In this document: positions 1 through 9,400 of the stretch, piece by piece
Layout of the letters: each line of letters begins with the position of its first letter
How positions within the stretch are numbered: the stretch's first letter is position 1
NCBI RefSeq assembly: GCF_014656455.1
Contig: NZ_BNCL01000006.1
Location: forward strand, 157,431 to 221,430
Length of the DNA stretch: 64,000 bases
Direction: 5' to 3'
Origin: Paracoccus aerius
GTDB lineage: Bacteria; Pseudomonadota; Alphaproteobacteria; Rhodobacterales; Rhodobacteraceae
Position numbers and translations under genes: made by a program
Notes under the pieces: model-generated
Seen by the model: the letters and a program-made list of their open reading frames with translations, nothing else
What the model was told of the DNA's origin: nothing
The model's database searches: none

Positions 1-123
1 ACCGTCTGGGGCCAGTGGACCAGTTCCGTTAAGAACCGCCAGACCACCGCCGAGGAGGTCCTGGGCGGGCTTCCTGGGGCACCCGAGAAGGCGCCCCACC
101 GCTCGCAGGCGGCCGGTTCCTGA
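1..123 (+). CDS. C-terminal end of an unidentified protein (partial)
   Basis: Frame 1 is open from the window edge to a TGA at 121-123, giving the last 40 residues of a protein whose start lies outside. The fragment is polar, with no recognisable domain (it begins TVWGQWTSSVK and ends PHRSQAAGS). It is followed 21 bases later by a strong hairpin with a T-run, which supports it being a real gene end. I do not recognise the family. The short length leaves open that the frame is fortuitous. Confidence 0.5.
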   Translation, partial: TVWGQWTSSVKNRQTTAEEVLGGLPGAPEKAPHRSQAAGS

Positions 124-144
124 CCGGGGGCGACAGTCAAAGTA

Positions 145-170
145 AAAGGGGCCGGACTTCCGGCCCCTTT
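145..170. terminator. Bidirectional Rho-independent terminator
   Basis: Stem GGGGCCGG (148-155) pairs with CCGGCCCC (160-167) around a 4-base loop, flanked by AAA on the left and TTT on the right, so it can work for the rightward gene ending at 123 and for the leftward symporter ending at 180. Confidence 0.8.
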
Positions 171-179
171 CCGTTACCA

Positions 180-1646
180 TTAGCGGTGGACGGAACGCTC
201 GGACGCCTTCCAGTCCTCCCATCCCGGCTGGCCCCGCATAAAGGCCTCGATCTCGGCGCGGGACGCTTCCAGCTTGGGGTCGTGGCGCAGGTAATGGCGC
301 GTCTCGCGCGCGATCAGGCCGGACAGGATCAAAAGCCCGATAAGGTTCGGGATCGCCATCAACCCGTTCATCACGTCCGAGAAGTTCCACACCACGCCCA
401 GTTGCATCGTGCAGCCGAAGAAGACCACGGCGGAGAACAGCACCCGGAAGGGCATCACGCCACCGCGCCCGACCAGCCGTTCCACGTTGCGTTCCCCGTA
501 ATAGGCCCAGCCCAGGATGGTGGAATAGGCGAACAGCACCAACCCGACCGTCACGATCCAGTGGCCCCACTGGCCGGGCAAGCCGTGGGTGAAGGCCTCG
601 CCTGTCATGATCGCGGCCGAGATCTGCTGGCCGGTGGCAGGGTCGGTCTGGTTCCAGACGCCGGTCGTGATGATGACAAGCCCGGTGCAGGACACCACGA
701 TGATCGTGTCGATGAAGGTCTGCGTCATCGACACAAGCCCCTGCCGCACCGGATGCGTCGTCTGGGCCGAGGCTGCGGCGATAGCCGCCGAACCCATGCC
801 GGATTCGTTGGAAAAGATCCCCCGCGCCACGCCGTATTGCACCGCGATCATGATGGTCGAACCCAGGAAGCCGCCCACGGCCGAACTGCCGGTAAAGGCT
901 TCGCTGAAGACGGTGGCAAAGGCTGCCGGAACGTCGCCGATGTTCACGGCCAGGATATACAGCGCCCCCAGGACATAGAAAAGGATCATCGCCGGCACGA
1001 AGCCTGCCGTGACGCGGCCGATCGACTTGATGCCGCCCACCAGCACCACCAGCGTCATCGCCGCCAGCACCGCCCCCGTGACCCAGGTCGGCACGGCAAA
1101 GCTGCGTTCCAAGTTCGAGGCGATGGAATTGCCCTGCGTCATGTTGCCGATACCGAAGGACGCGCAGACGGCGAAGATCGCGAAGGCCAGCGCCAGGAAC
1201 CGCCCGAAGCCACCCGGAATGCCGCGTTCCAGATAATACTGCGGCCCGCCGGATTTCTCGCCGGCCGTGTCGGTGGTGCGGAAGCGCACGCCCAGGAAGG
1301 CTTCGGAATATTTCGAGGCCATGCCCAGAAGCGCTGTCACCCACATCCAGAACAGCGCGCCGGGACCCCCAATGCCGATCGCGGTCGCGACGCCCACGAT
1401 GTTGCCGGTGCCGACCGTGGCCGCCATCGCCGTGGTCAGCGCCTGAAACTGCGAGATGTCGCCCTCGGCATCGTCGTCCTTGCGCTTGATCAGGCCCAAC
1501 CGCAGCGCGGCCCCAAGGCGCAGGAACTGGATCCCGCCCAGCCGGAAGGTCAGGTAGATGCCCGTTCCCAGCAGCAGCGGGATCAGCATGAACGGCCCCC
1601 AGACGATGCCGCCTACCGTCCCCAGAAAGGATTCAAGTTGGTCCAT
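180..1646 (-). CDS. Alanine/glycine:cation symporter (AGCS family)
   Basis: 488-residue polytopic inner-membrane protein of the sodium:alanine symporter family, expected to import alanine or glycine with Na+ or H+. The stretch [20 protein letters not shown] near residue 70 and [20 protein letters not shown] after it are the family hallmarks; about ten hydrophobic segments follow ([20 protein letters not shown] in the middle is also typical). The start at 1646 (MDQLESFLG) fits the family N-terminus; the open frame runs 65 codons further upstream but that part has no membrane segment and crosses the divergent promoter region. It stands alone, divergent from the molybdenum hydroxylase genes. Substrate is not decided by sequence. 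Confidence 0.9.
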   Translation of the reverse strand: MDQLESFLGTVGGIVWGPFMLIPLLLGTGIYLTFRLGGIQFLRLGAALRLGLIKRKDDDAEGDISQFQALTTAMAATVGTGNIVGVATAIGIGGPGALFWMWVTALLGMASKYSEAFLGVRFRTTDTAGEKSGGPQYYLERGIPGGFGRFLALAFAIFAVCASFGIGNMTQGNSIASNLERSFAVPTWVTGAVLAAMTLVVLVGGIKSIGRVTAGFVPAMILFYVLGALYILAVNIGDVPAAFATVFSEAFTGSSAVGGFLGSTIMIAVQYGVARGIFSNESGMGSAAIAAASAQTTHPVRQGLVSMTQTFIDTIIVVSCTGLVIITTGVWNQTDPATGQQISAAIMTGEAFTHGLPGQWGHWIVTVGLVLFAYSTILGWAYYGERNVERLVGRGGVMPFRVLFSAVVFFGCTMQLGVVWNFSDVMNGLMAIPNLIGLLILSGLIARETRHYLRHDPKLEASRAEIEAFMRGQPGWEDWKASERSVHR

Positions 1647-1852
1647 ATTGGTGTATCTCCCCCAATTTGCGCGCAAAACACTGGCGCGGCCGGGCTTTGT
1701 CAAGGCAGCATCCTCGCCCGTCGCGCGAAAGGGCGGGAACAGACTTTCGCTTTTGCCGTTATGGGGTGTTGTCCTGCCGATGTTTCGGGCGGGGCCAAGC
1801 GATGCCAGACGCGGCAGGTCATGCACCCGCCGCACCAGCAAGGGGGGACATC

Positions 1853-2308
1853 ATGGATCTGACCGTGAACGGGCAGCCGCGCAGCTTCGAGGGAGAGGCA
1901 GAGATGCCGCTTCTGTGGTATCTGCGCGACGAATTGGGACTGACAGGAAGCAAGTTCGGCTGCGGCGCAGGCTATTGCGGGGCCTGCCTGGTCCATATCG
2001 ACGGCGTCGCCAGCTTTTCCTGCGTGACCCCCATGTCGGTGGCCGAGGGCGCCGAGGTCGTCACGATCGAGGGCCTGTCCCCCGACGCCAGCCACCCTGT
2101 GCAGGTCGCCTGGCGCGAATTGAACGTGGCCCAGTGCGGCTATTGCCAGACAGGCCAGATGATGCAGGCCGCGGCGCTTCTGGCGGAAAACCCCGATCCC
2201 ACGGACGAGGACATCGAGGCGGTGATGAGCCAGAACATCTGCCGCTGCGGCACCTATCCCCGCATCCGTGCCGCAATCAAGCGTGCCGCCGGGCAGGAGG
2301 CAGGCTGA
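1853..2308 (+). CDS. Isoquinoline 1-oxidoreductase-type [2Fe-2S] small subunit
   Basis: 151-residue iron-sulfur subunit of a molybdenum hydroxylase (xanthine oxidase family), carrying electrons from the molybdenum site. The N-terminal plant-ferredoxin-type cluster has C37, C42, C45 and C57 ([11 protein letters not shown]); the C-terminal second [2Fe-2S] domain has C95 and C98 (CGYCQTG) and C130 and C132 (ICRCGTY). AGGGGGG six bases before ATG 1853 decides the start; a longer upstream frame adds nothing family-like. Its TGA shares bases with the ATG of the large subunit (TGATG), so the two are translationally coupled. In two-subunit enzymes of this IorAB type the FAD subunit is absent, and none is seen here. 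The real substrate is unknown. Confidence 0.88.
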   Translation: MDLTVNGQPRSFEGEAEMPLLWYLRDELGLTGSKFGCGAGYCGACLVHIDGVASFSCVTPMSVAEGAEVVTIEGLSPDASHPVQVAWRELNVAQCGYCQTGQMMQAAALLAENPDPTDEDIEAVMSQNICRCGTYPRIRAAIKRAAGQEAG

Positions 2309-4593
2309 TGGCTGTTCTTGAAAACCTCAGCCGCCGCGCGGTCCTGCTGGGCATGGGCGCGGGTGCCCTGGTCCTGGCGGTCAACCTGCCCGCCCGCGCG
2401 CAGGACGCGCCGGAAGAGCCCCTGAAGTTCGGCGCCGATGCCATGCCGCATGGGTGGAAGGATGACCCGAACATCTTCGTGGCCATCGACCCCGACGGGA
2501 CGGTGACAGTCACCGTGCATCGGTCCGAGATGGGCCAGGGGGTCCGCACCTCGATCGCCATGGCCGTCGCGGACGAGCTTGAGGCAGATTGGGCCCGCGT
2601 GAAGGTCGCGCAGGCGCCGGGGGACGAACCCACCTACGGCAACCAGGACACTGACGGATCGCGCAGCCTGCGCCATTTCTTCGACCCGATGCGCCGGGCG
2701 GGTGCCGCCGCGCGGCAGATGCTGCGCGAAGCCGCCGCCGCCGAATGGGGCGTCCCGGTCGAGGAGGTCACGGCCGAAAACCACATCCTGCGCCACGAGG
2801 CCTCGGGCCGCGAGGCGGGCTATGGCGACATGGCAACCCGCGCCGCCGAAGGCCCCGTCCCCGCGCGCGAAGGTCTGGTCCTGAAATCGCCCGACCAGTT
2901 CCGCTATATCGGCCGCGACGACATCGGCCTGATCGACAACCCCGACATCGTCACCGGCGCCACGACCTATGGCATGGACGCCAAGGCCGAGGGGATGCTG
3001 TTCGCCGTCATCGCCCGCCCCCCCGTCGTGGGCGGCCGCGTCGCCAGCCACGACGACACCGAGGCGCTGAAGGTGCCGGGCGTGCAGCGGGTCGTGGTGA
3101 TCGACGCCCCGCCCCAGCCGTCCGAGTTCCAGCCCCTGGGCGGCGTCGCGGTGATCGCCACCAATACCTGGGCCGCCATGCGCGGACGCGAGGCCTTGAG
3201 CATCGAATGGGAGGACGGCCCCCACGCCGCCTATGACAGCGAGGCCTTCCGGGCCGAACTGGAACAGGCCGCGCGCAGCACGGATGGCGTCGCGGTGCGC
3301 AACCAGGGCGACGCCCTGGCGGCGCTGCAGGAAGCCCCGCGCACCTTCGAGGCCGAATACTACATTCCCCACTTGGCACAGGCGCCGATGGAGCCCCCGG
3401 CGGCGCTTGCAATGATCCGCGACGGCCGTTGCGAGGTCTGGGCCTGCGTCCAGGCACCCCAGGTCACGCGCGTGCGGGTGGCCGAGAAGCTGGGTCTTGA
3501 CCCCCAGAACGTCACGGTCAACGTTACATTGCTGGGCGGCGGCTTCGGGCGCAAGTCCAAGCCTGATTTCGTGGTCGAGGCCGCAGTTCTCAGCCGCGAG
3601 ATGGACGGCGCGCCCGTCAAGGTGGTCTGGACGCGCGAGGATGACCTGCACCACAGCTATTTCCACACCGTCTCGGTCGAGCATCTGAAGGCGGGCCTGG
3701 ACGAAAGCGGCCGTCCCACGGCTTGGCTGCACCGCACGGCCGCGCCCACGATCGGGTCGATCTTCGCGCCGGACCCGAAGCAAAAGCTGCCCTTCGAGCT
3801 GGGCATGGGCCTGACCAACATGCCCTTGGACATCCCCAACGTCCGGGCCGAGAACCCGCAGGCGCAGGCCCATACCCGGATCGGCTGGTATCGGTCCGTG
3901 TCGAACATCCCCCATGCCTTCGCGATCCAGTCCTTTATCGCCGAACTGGCGCACGAGGCAGGTCGCGACCACCGCGACTATCTGCTGGAGGTGATCGGCC
4001 CTGCCCGCAGGATCGATCCGACTGAACAGGGCGACGTCTGGAACTATGGCGAGGATCCGGCCCGCTATCCCATCGACACGGGGCGGTTGCGCCGGGTGAT
4101 CGAAACCGCGACGGATGCGGCAGGCTGGGGCCGCGAGATGCCCGAGGGCAGCGGGCTGGGCCTTGCCGCCCATTACAGCTTCGTCACCTATGTCGCGGTC
4201 GTGGCCGAGACCGAGGTCAGCGACGGCAATGTCCTTATCCCCCGCGTCCATATCGCGGTCGATTGCGGCCCGCACGTGAACCCGGACCGGATCCGGTCAC
4301 AGATGGAGGGGGCGGTGATCATGGGCGTGGGCCAGGCCCTGATGTCGCAGATCACCTTTGCCAACGGGCGTGCGCAGCAGGACAATTTCGACAGCTATCT
4401 GGTGCCGCGCATGGACAGTTCCCCGCGCGAAATCCACGTCCACCTGGTAGGCGGGGGGGACTATGGGCAACCGCTGGGCGGTGTCGGGGAACCCGGCCTG
4501 CCACCCGTGACGCCCGCCATCACCAACGCCATCTTCGCCGCCACCGGCAAGCGCATCCGCGCCCTGCCCGTGGCCGACCAGTTGCGCAGCTAG
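2308..4593 (+). CDS. Isoquinoline 1-oxidoreductase-type molybdopterin large subunit
   Basis: 761-residue catalytic subunit of the xanthine dehydrogenase/aldehyde oxidoreductase family, binding a molybdopterin cytosine dinucleotide-type cofactor and hydroxylating an N-heterocycle or aldehyde. The N-terminus [20 protein letters not shown] followed by ARAQ is a Tat signal with R9-R10, so the enzyme is probably exported folded to the periplasm. Cofactor loops GGGFGRK (about residue 410) and [10 protein letters not shown] with the presumed catalytic Glu (about 727) are intact. It lies directly after its [2Fe-2S] partner. No XdhC-like maturation factor, cytochrome partner or regulator is encoded beside the pair, so assembly factors must come from elsewhere. 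Isoquinoline itself need not be the substrate. Confidence 0.88.
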   Translation: MAVLENLSRRAVLLGMGAGALVLAVNLPARAQDAPEEPLKFGADAMPHGWKDDPNIFVAIDPDGTVTVTVHRSEMGQGVRTSIAMAVADELEADWARVKVAQAPGDEPTYGNQDTDGSRSLRHFFDPMRRAGAAARQMLREAAAAEWGVPVEEVTAENHILRHEASGREAGYGDMATRAAEGPVPAREGLVLKSPDQFRYIGRDDIGLIDNPDIVTGATTYGMDAKAEGMLFAVIARPPVVGGRVASHDDTEALKVPGVQRVVVIDAPPQPSEFQPLGGVAVIATNTWAAMRGREALSIEWEDGPHAAYDSEAFRAELEQAARSTDGVAVRNQGDALAALQEAPRTFEAEYYIPHLAQAPMEPPAALAMIRDGRCEVWACVQAPQVTRVRVAEKLGLDPQNVTVNVTLLGGGFGRKSKPDFVVEAAVLSREMDGAPVKVVWTREDDLHHSYFHTVSVEHLKAGLDESGRPTAWLHRTAAPTIGSIFAPDPKQKLPFELGMGLTNMPLDIPNVRAENPQAQAHTRIGWYRSVSNIPHAFAIQSFIAELAHEAGRDHRDYLLEVIGPARRIDPTEQGDVWNYGEDPARYPIDTGRLRRVIETATDAAGWGREMPEGSGLGLAAHYSFVTYVAVVAETEVSDGNVLIPRVHIAVDCGPHVNPDRIRSQMEGAVIMGVGQALMSQITFANGRAQQDNFDSYLVPRMDSSPREIHVHLVGGGDYGQPLGGVGEPGLPPVTPAITNAIFAATGKRIRALPVADQLRS

Positions 4594-4603
4594 GAGCATG
4601 ACG

Positions 4604-5008
4604 ATGAAATCCTTTTCCCCAGCCCTGGCTGCAGCCTTTCTTGCCCTTGCCGGTCCGGCGGCCGCAGATTGCGGCCCTCACCTGGACCTGATGGACGAAG
4701 TGCTTGACCGGGCCTCGCGCGAATCCATCGCCGCGTCATCGGGCGGCCAAGGGGTCGCGGGCGCCCGTGAGGCCCGCGCCATGACCGAGACCGAGGCGCC
4801 GGGCGAGGACGAGACCGGGATGGAAGCCGCCGAGGATCCCGAACCCCAACAAGCCCCCGGCCATGCCGCGCCCGCCGAGGCCGGGGCCCGCGTCCAGCAG
4901 CTTCGCGCCTCGGTTGACGAAGCCCGTGCCCAGGACGCCACCGCCTGCCGCGAAACGCTTGTGACCGCCTTGGCCGACCTGCTGGCCGATCAGGAGGAAC
5001 AGGAATAG
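4604..5008 (+). CDS. Small exported acidic protein, unknown
   Basis: 134-residue protein with a clear Sec signal (MKSFSPALAAAFLALAGPAAA, cleavage before DCGPH). The mature part is rich in Ala, Glu, Asp and Gln, with a low-complexity middle (ETEAPGEDETGMEAAEDP) and a C-terminal likely helix (VQQLRASVDEARAQDATACR). It holds one Cys near each end. ATG 4604 is chosen over 4598 because AGGAG at 4592-4596 is seven bases from it and only one from the other. It follows the hydroxylase large subunit by 10 bases, so it is probably co-transcribed. I recognise no family; a periplasmic accessory role to the hydroxylase is only suggested by position. Confidence 0.6.
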   Translation: MKSFSPALAAAFLALAGPAAADCGPHLDLMDEVLDRASRESIAASSGGQGVAGAREARAMTETEAPGEDETGMEAAEDPEPQQAPGHAAPAEAGARVQQLRASVDEARAQDATACRETLVTALADLLADQEEQE

Positions 5009-5212
5009 AAGCTGACCGGCACAGCACCTGCAGCGAACTGCGGGCGCGCCTTGCACTGCCTCAAAGGCGCACCTGCTGACAACTGAGGGGCGGGGGTAAA
5101 CCGTTTTCCTGCCGCCTCCGGTCCCGCAAAGTCAGGCAGGGCAGGATCGGCCCGGCCCTTCGGTTTGGCGTCCTTGTGAAGCGTGCCGCTCCATTGACGC
5201 CTCCACCATGCA
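5009..5212. other. Convergent intergenic stretch
   Basis: About 200 bases between two converging genes. It is GC-rich and contains short inverted GC repeats, but I find no hairpin followed by a clear T-run and no gene. Confidence 0.4.
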
Positions 5213-5686
5213 TCATGCATTGGCCGCGGCAGTGTCATGGTGGTGCCGGATCTTCAGCATCACGACGGGAAATGCCATCAGCAGCGCGCCTCCGGCCAGG
5301 GCCGCCAGGCAAGTTCCCAGCCCGGCGGAACCTGTTGCCGTCGCGTTGCGGAAAACCTGAACGCCCAGCGGCAGGAACAGCAGCACGGCCGTCGCCGTGC
5401 CGGGAGAGTAAACCCGCGTGACGATGGTGGGAAGGACGTGGAAGAAGACCGCGTTGATCAGCATCAATGATGCGAAGACCAGCGGAACGGCGGGCAGGGC
5501 CAGTGCCACCTGCGCCTGCACGGCTCCAAGCACCAGCACGGCGGCATTGGTGACATAGAAGTCTGGCCAGCCGACGGGCAGCTTCAGGATGTCCTGCGCC
5601 CAATCGCGCCAGTCCATCTGGAACTCCTCGAGAGCGTGGAGCGCATAGGCGGCCAGGCAAAGCCAGGCAAGGACGGACAGGGACAT
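5213..5686 (-). CDS. HXXEE-domain membrane protein
   Basis: 157-residue protein with four or five hydrophobic segments. Near the N-terminus it has HALEEFQ, and later HVLPTIVTRVYSPGTATAV; these match the HXXEE family, whose conserved His and Glu-Glu lie at membrane edges and whose function is unknown. The start at 5686 (MSLSVLAWLCL) is preferred because GGAGA lies seven bases upstream; two upstream in-frame ATGs (5698, 5713) lack such a site. It follows the DUF992 gene by 72 bases in the same direction with no promoter visible between, so it probably shares that gene's AraC-type promoter. Confidence 0.75.
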   Translation of the reverse strand: MSLSVLAWLCLAAYALHALEEFQMDWRDWAQDILKLPVGWPDFYVTNAAVLVLGAVQAQVALALPAVPLVFASLMLINAVFFHVLPTIVTRVYSPGTATAVLLFLPLGVQVFRNATATGSAGLGTCLAALAGGALLMAFPVVMLKIRHHHDTAAANA

Positions 5687-5758
5687 GATCGTCTCCATGA
5701 AGGAATGAACCATCGGATGCAGCCCACCGGTCCCGAAGAAGCGGCGGGCCGGGCGGTG

Positions 5759-6238
5759 CTAGCCTTGATGCACAAGTGTCATCCGGGTCACGCCGCCAGC
5801 GATGTTGATGCCGGTCTGGCCCTCGACCGAGATCGGCTGGAGCGAGAAGGAACGGTGGTTCCCGCCGACCAGAACATTGGCCCCCATGCCCACGCCAAGC
5901 GAGGCATCCGCGCTGACGCCCAGGTATTCGCCGGCCAGGGCACCCGACGGCACGCCCGAAGTGGTCGCCGACACTACGCCCCAGACAAGCTGTCCAGCCT
6001 CGGTGGCGCCCAGTTCGATCCCCCATTCCTGCATCGTGCCCTCGTAGATGTCGCCGCGGCTGGAGCCATTGGCGCGGTATACGCAGCGCATGCTCTGCTT
6101 CTCGCGCAGGATATGGCCGATGCCGGAGGAAACGTCGCAAGACAGGACGCCCAGATGCGCCGACACGCGGGCATCCGCCACCGCGACCGTGCTGGCCGCG
6201 ATCACCATTGCTGCAAGGATTGATTTCAGGATCTTCAT
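5759..6238 (-). CDS. DUF992-family exported protein
   Basis: 159 residues with a Sec signal (MKILKSILAAMVIAASTVAVADA). The mature chain shows the DUF992 pattern: VLSCDVSSGIGHIL near its start, a central YEGTMQEWGIELGAT, and GVGMGANVLVGG followed by SFSLQPISVEGQTGINIAGG near the end, as expected for a small periplasmic or outer-membrane-associated beta-rich protein. The family's function is unknown. It is the first gene behind the conserved promoter at 6344-6408, with a leader of about 100 bases, and probably forms an operon with the HXXEE gene downstream. Confidence 0.85.
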   Translation of the reverse strand: MKILKSILAAMVIAASTVAVADARVSAHLGVLSCDVSSGIGHILREKQSMRCVYRANGSSRGDIYEGTMQEWGIELGATEAGQLVWGVVSATTSGVPSGALAGEYLGVSADASLGVGMGANVLVGGNHRSFSLQPISVEGQTGINIAGGVTRMTLVHQG

Positions 6239-6483
6239 TTTCGGTCATCCGTGATGATGTTGAAGGAAAGCCGGTCCAAGTCCGCTGGAGGGGCACCAAG
6301 ATCGGCAAGGGGATTGTGGTGGCGCCGCTAGGCCACGCCTTGGTTCTAGCAGAGAGCGTGCCTAGAGGCTTTGCCCCGGCGTCTCAAGGTTTTCGCATGA
6401 CGTTTCAGCCGGACGGCGTGCTGGCCCGAGGCAAGGGCCGGGAACCGGCCCCGCCTCGGCGGGACCGGCTTGGACGGCGGGCT
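6239..6483. other. Intergenic region with AraC-type promoter and GC hairpins
   Basis: It holds the promoter of the DUF992 gene (6344-6408). Nearer the autotransporter stop there are two GC-rich hairpins: GGGCCGG with CCGGCCC (6435-6451) and CCCGCC with GGCGGG (6450-6463). They may help end the autotransporter transcript, but no T-run follows in that direction. Confidence 0.45.
6344..6408 (-). promoter_or_regulatory. AraC-type activator promoter A (upstream of DUF992 gene)
   Basis: Read on the minus strand: half-site CTGAAACG (6401-6408), 13 bases, half-site TTGAGACG (6380-6387), then GCAAAGCC, and a -10-like CTAGAA (6344-6349). The TTGAGA to -10 spacing is exactly 32 bases, as in three other promoters of this window. 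This is the most degenerate of the four, with a weaker distal half-site and a 21-base instead of 20-base repeat period. Confidence 0.7.
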
Positions 6484-9400
6484 TTAGAACCGGTAATCGA
6501 CCCGGATCTCGGCTGTGTGGTTGTCATAGCCCGAGCCGAAGTCGCCCCGATACGCCGCCGAGAAGCTGGTATTGCCGGTCGTGACAAGTTCAGCTTCCAG
6601 ACCGACCTTCAACAGCCGGTCGGGCAGCGCCGTGCGGGCCTCGAACGCGTCGACCCCCGAGGCAAGGGTTGCCGAAGGCGACCAGGCGTCGTCCGACATC
6701 AGCGCATATCCCAGGCTGCCCGTCAGCTTCAGGGTCGAGCCGCCGGACAGGGCCACGTCATGGCCCAATGCAATGCCGGGCGTCACGATCAGGGTGGTGT
6801 CGGAGGTCTTGCCGACGGACAGGTTGAAGGGGCTGGCCCCGCTTTCGGAAAAGCCGTCGGTGCGGACATGCAGCAGGCTTACGTCCAGGCGCGGCTCGAC
6901 AAAGCCCCAGGAAAAGGCGCGGTGCCAGGCGGCCCGGCCGTGCAGGCCCGCGTGCCAGCTGTCCGTCGATCCGGTGGCCCGGCCGCCCAGGCCACCCAGG
7001 GCGATCTGGCGGTCGGTGTCGAACCAGCCGTGGCCGATCTCGGCCGCGCCCGACAAGCGCCAGTCGCCCTGGCTCCAGGTCAGGAAGCCGCCCAGCTGGA
7101 CGCTGTCGCCGTCGACCTTGCCGACGCCCGTGCGATCCTCGGCCGACAGGTTCTCATAACCGATCGCCCCGCCCACGGTCATGTTGTCCGCGACGGCCTG
7201 CGCCCCGCCGATGTGGAAGCCCCACGAGCGGGCCTCATAGCCTCCGGCGTCGGAATCGTCGTCCATCGTGGCCCGGCTGCCGGTCCATTTGCCCCATCCG
7301 CAGCGGCCCTGGGCGCCGACATCGCAGCCCGACCAGATGCCGTCGACGAACTGCTGGCTTGCGTGATAGCGGGTCGCCCCGATCAGCCCAAGCGCCTGGC
7401 CCGACAGCATGTCCAGCGTCGCCGCCGCATCTGCGGCATCGACCCCCGCCAGGGCGGCATAGCCATGATCCATCCGCACCCCGGCATCCCAAAGGTCTTC
7501 AAGATGGCTGGCGATGGCTTCGCGATTGTCGCCCATCCCTGCAGCCGCATCCCGCATGGCCGCCTGCGGCGTCACCGTCACCGAACCGCCGCCAAGGGCG
7601 ACGCCATAGGTGAAGAAGGTGCCCTCGACCGTTTGGGCGCTTTCGCCAAGCTTCAGGTCGCCCCCGACGCGGGCGATCTCGACGCTGCCCTTGCGCAGGG
7701 TGGTGGGGCGGATCGTGAACTCGCCGCCAAAGCTTGCATCGCCCGAGATGTCCAGCCGGTCGGCAGTGCCCTTGGCGAAGTCGGCCCCATGCACGAGCCG
7801 GCTGCCGCCCTTGCCGTCATAATTGCCCTCAAGCGCTGTCACCCGTGCCTTGTGGGTCAGATCCAGGGTGCCCCGGTTGGTCAGCGTGCCGCCGCCCAGC
7901 CTGATGGATTGGTAGGGCGTGATGGTGCCCGAGCCGTTGTTGGTGATGTTGCCGTTCCGCAGGTTGATGTTGCCGGCGATCTGGCCAAAGTTCTGGCCAT
8001 TGAAGGTCGCGCCGCTGGAATAGACGGCGGTGCCCTGGTTCGTGTCATGGCTCAGGATATAGCCATAGTTCGTCAGGGTGTCCGGGCTGGCTGCGTTCTG
8101 GCTGCCGTCGACGATGTAGATGGCTGCCGCGTCGTCCTGGAACCCGTTGCCGCCTTTCACCGCGCCGCAGTTGTTGCCGTTGGAAAAGTCGCATCCGTCG
8201 CCGGCGCTGCCGACATTGATCTGGACCTGGTTGCCCGTGCCCGAGCCGCCGTTGTCCGCGCCGCCGGTCGACTGGGCCAGCACGCCGACCGAAGCCGCGC
8301 CCTGCGCATCGACGACACCCGCGACATTGACCGTCACAAGTCCTCCCGAACCGGACCCGCCGCCCGAGCCGATATAGGCCGCGGCGTTGTTGGTGAACCA
8401 GCCGCCACCGCCTCCGACGGTCTGGGCCACGATGGCTGGGGCGTTGGGGCCGGTGGTCGTCACCCAGGCCCCGCGCGACACATCCACCGCGACGTCGCCG
8501 CCGTTGCCGGTCTGCTTGCTGCCGCTGCGGTTGATGCGAACCTTTTGCATGGTATGCCCCAGGTCGCCGGCGATCCCTCCGCCGCCGCCAACGGACTGGG
8601 CAAAGACGCCGAAGCTGCCCGCCCCGTCCGTCGTGATGTTGGCGCCCACGGTCACCCTTGTGGCATTAGACGGATCGCCCGCCTGAACGCTGCCGGTCCG
8701 GCTTCCCGTGCCCATGAAATCGGCCGCGGTCGAGCCGTTGGGCTTGCCGCCCTGCACCAGGCCGCCGCCTGCGGAAACGCTTTGCGCAAGAATGCCGACC
8801 GAGTTGTCCCCGCTGGTCGTGATCGTCCCCCCGGCCGAGGTGATGACAATGGCCGGACCCGAGGGCCGGGACATGTTCGTCGAAGTGCCGCCCAGCTTGA
8901 TGTTCGCTGCGAAATCCTTGGATGACTTGGTCGAGGCGGACCCGCCCGCGTTGTCCAGATCCGTGGCCAGCGCCTTGACCATGCCGCCACCGCCTGCGAC
9001 CGATTGTGCGATGATGCCATAGCTGTCATGGCCGCGCGTCTCGATTGCGCCGGAACTTGTCACCTGCGCCGATTCCGACACGCCGTAATAGCCTTGGGCA
9101 TTGCCGCCAAGCGCGATGTTGAGGGCGTAGGACTTCTTGCCGTCGCTGCCGGTCGAAGTCGCGGTGGACGCCCCGCCGATGCCGCCGCCGCCGCCGATGG
9201 ACTGGGCGATGATGCCGTTCGCCAGGGCGCCGATGGTCACGACCTGGCCCGAATTGGTCACGAAGACCTGGCCGCCGTTGTCGCTGTTCACCCCCTTCTT
9301 CTTCCCATCGCCGCTGTTCGTGCTGCCGCCCACCGAGATCTGGCCGGAATAGTCGCCGCTGCTTGCCGTCGAGGCCGCGCCGCCCTTGCCGCCGCCGCCG

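Noticed and set aside
1667..1852. N-terminal extension of the [2Fe-2S] subunit
   Set aside because: The extra codons are Arg-rich and unlike the family, while AGGGGGG stands directly before ATG 1853.
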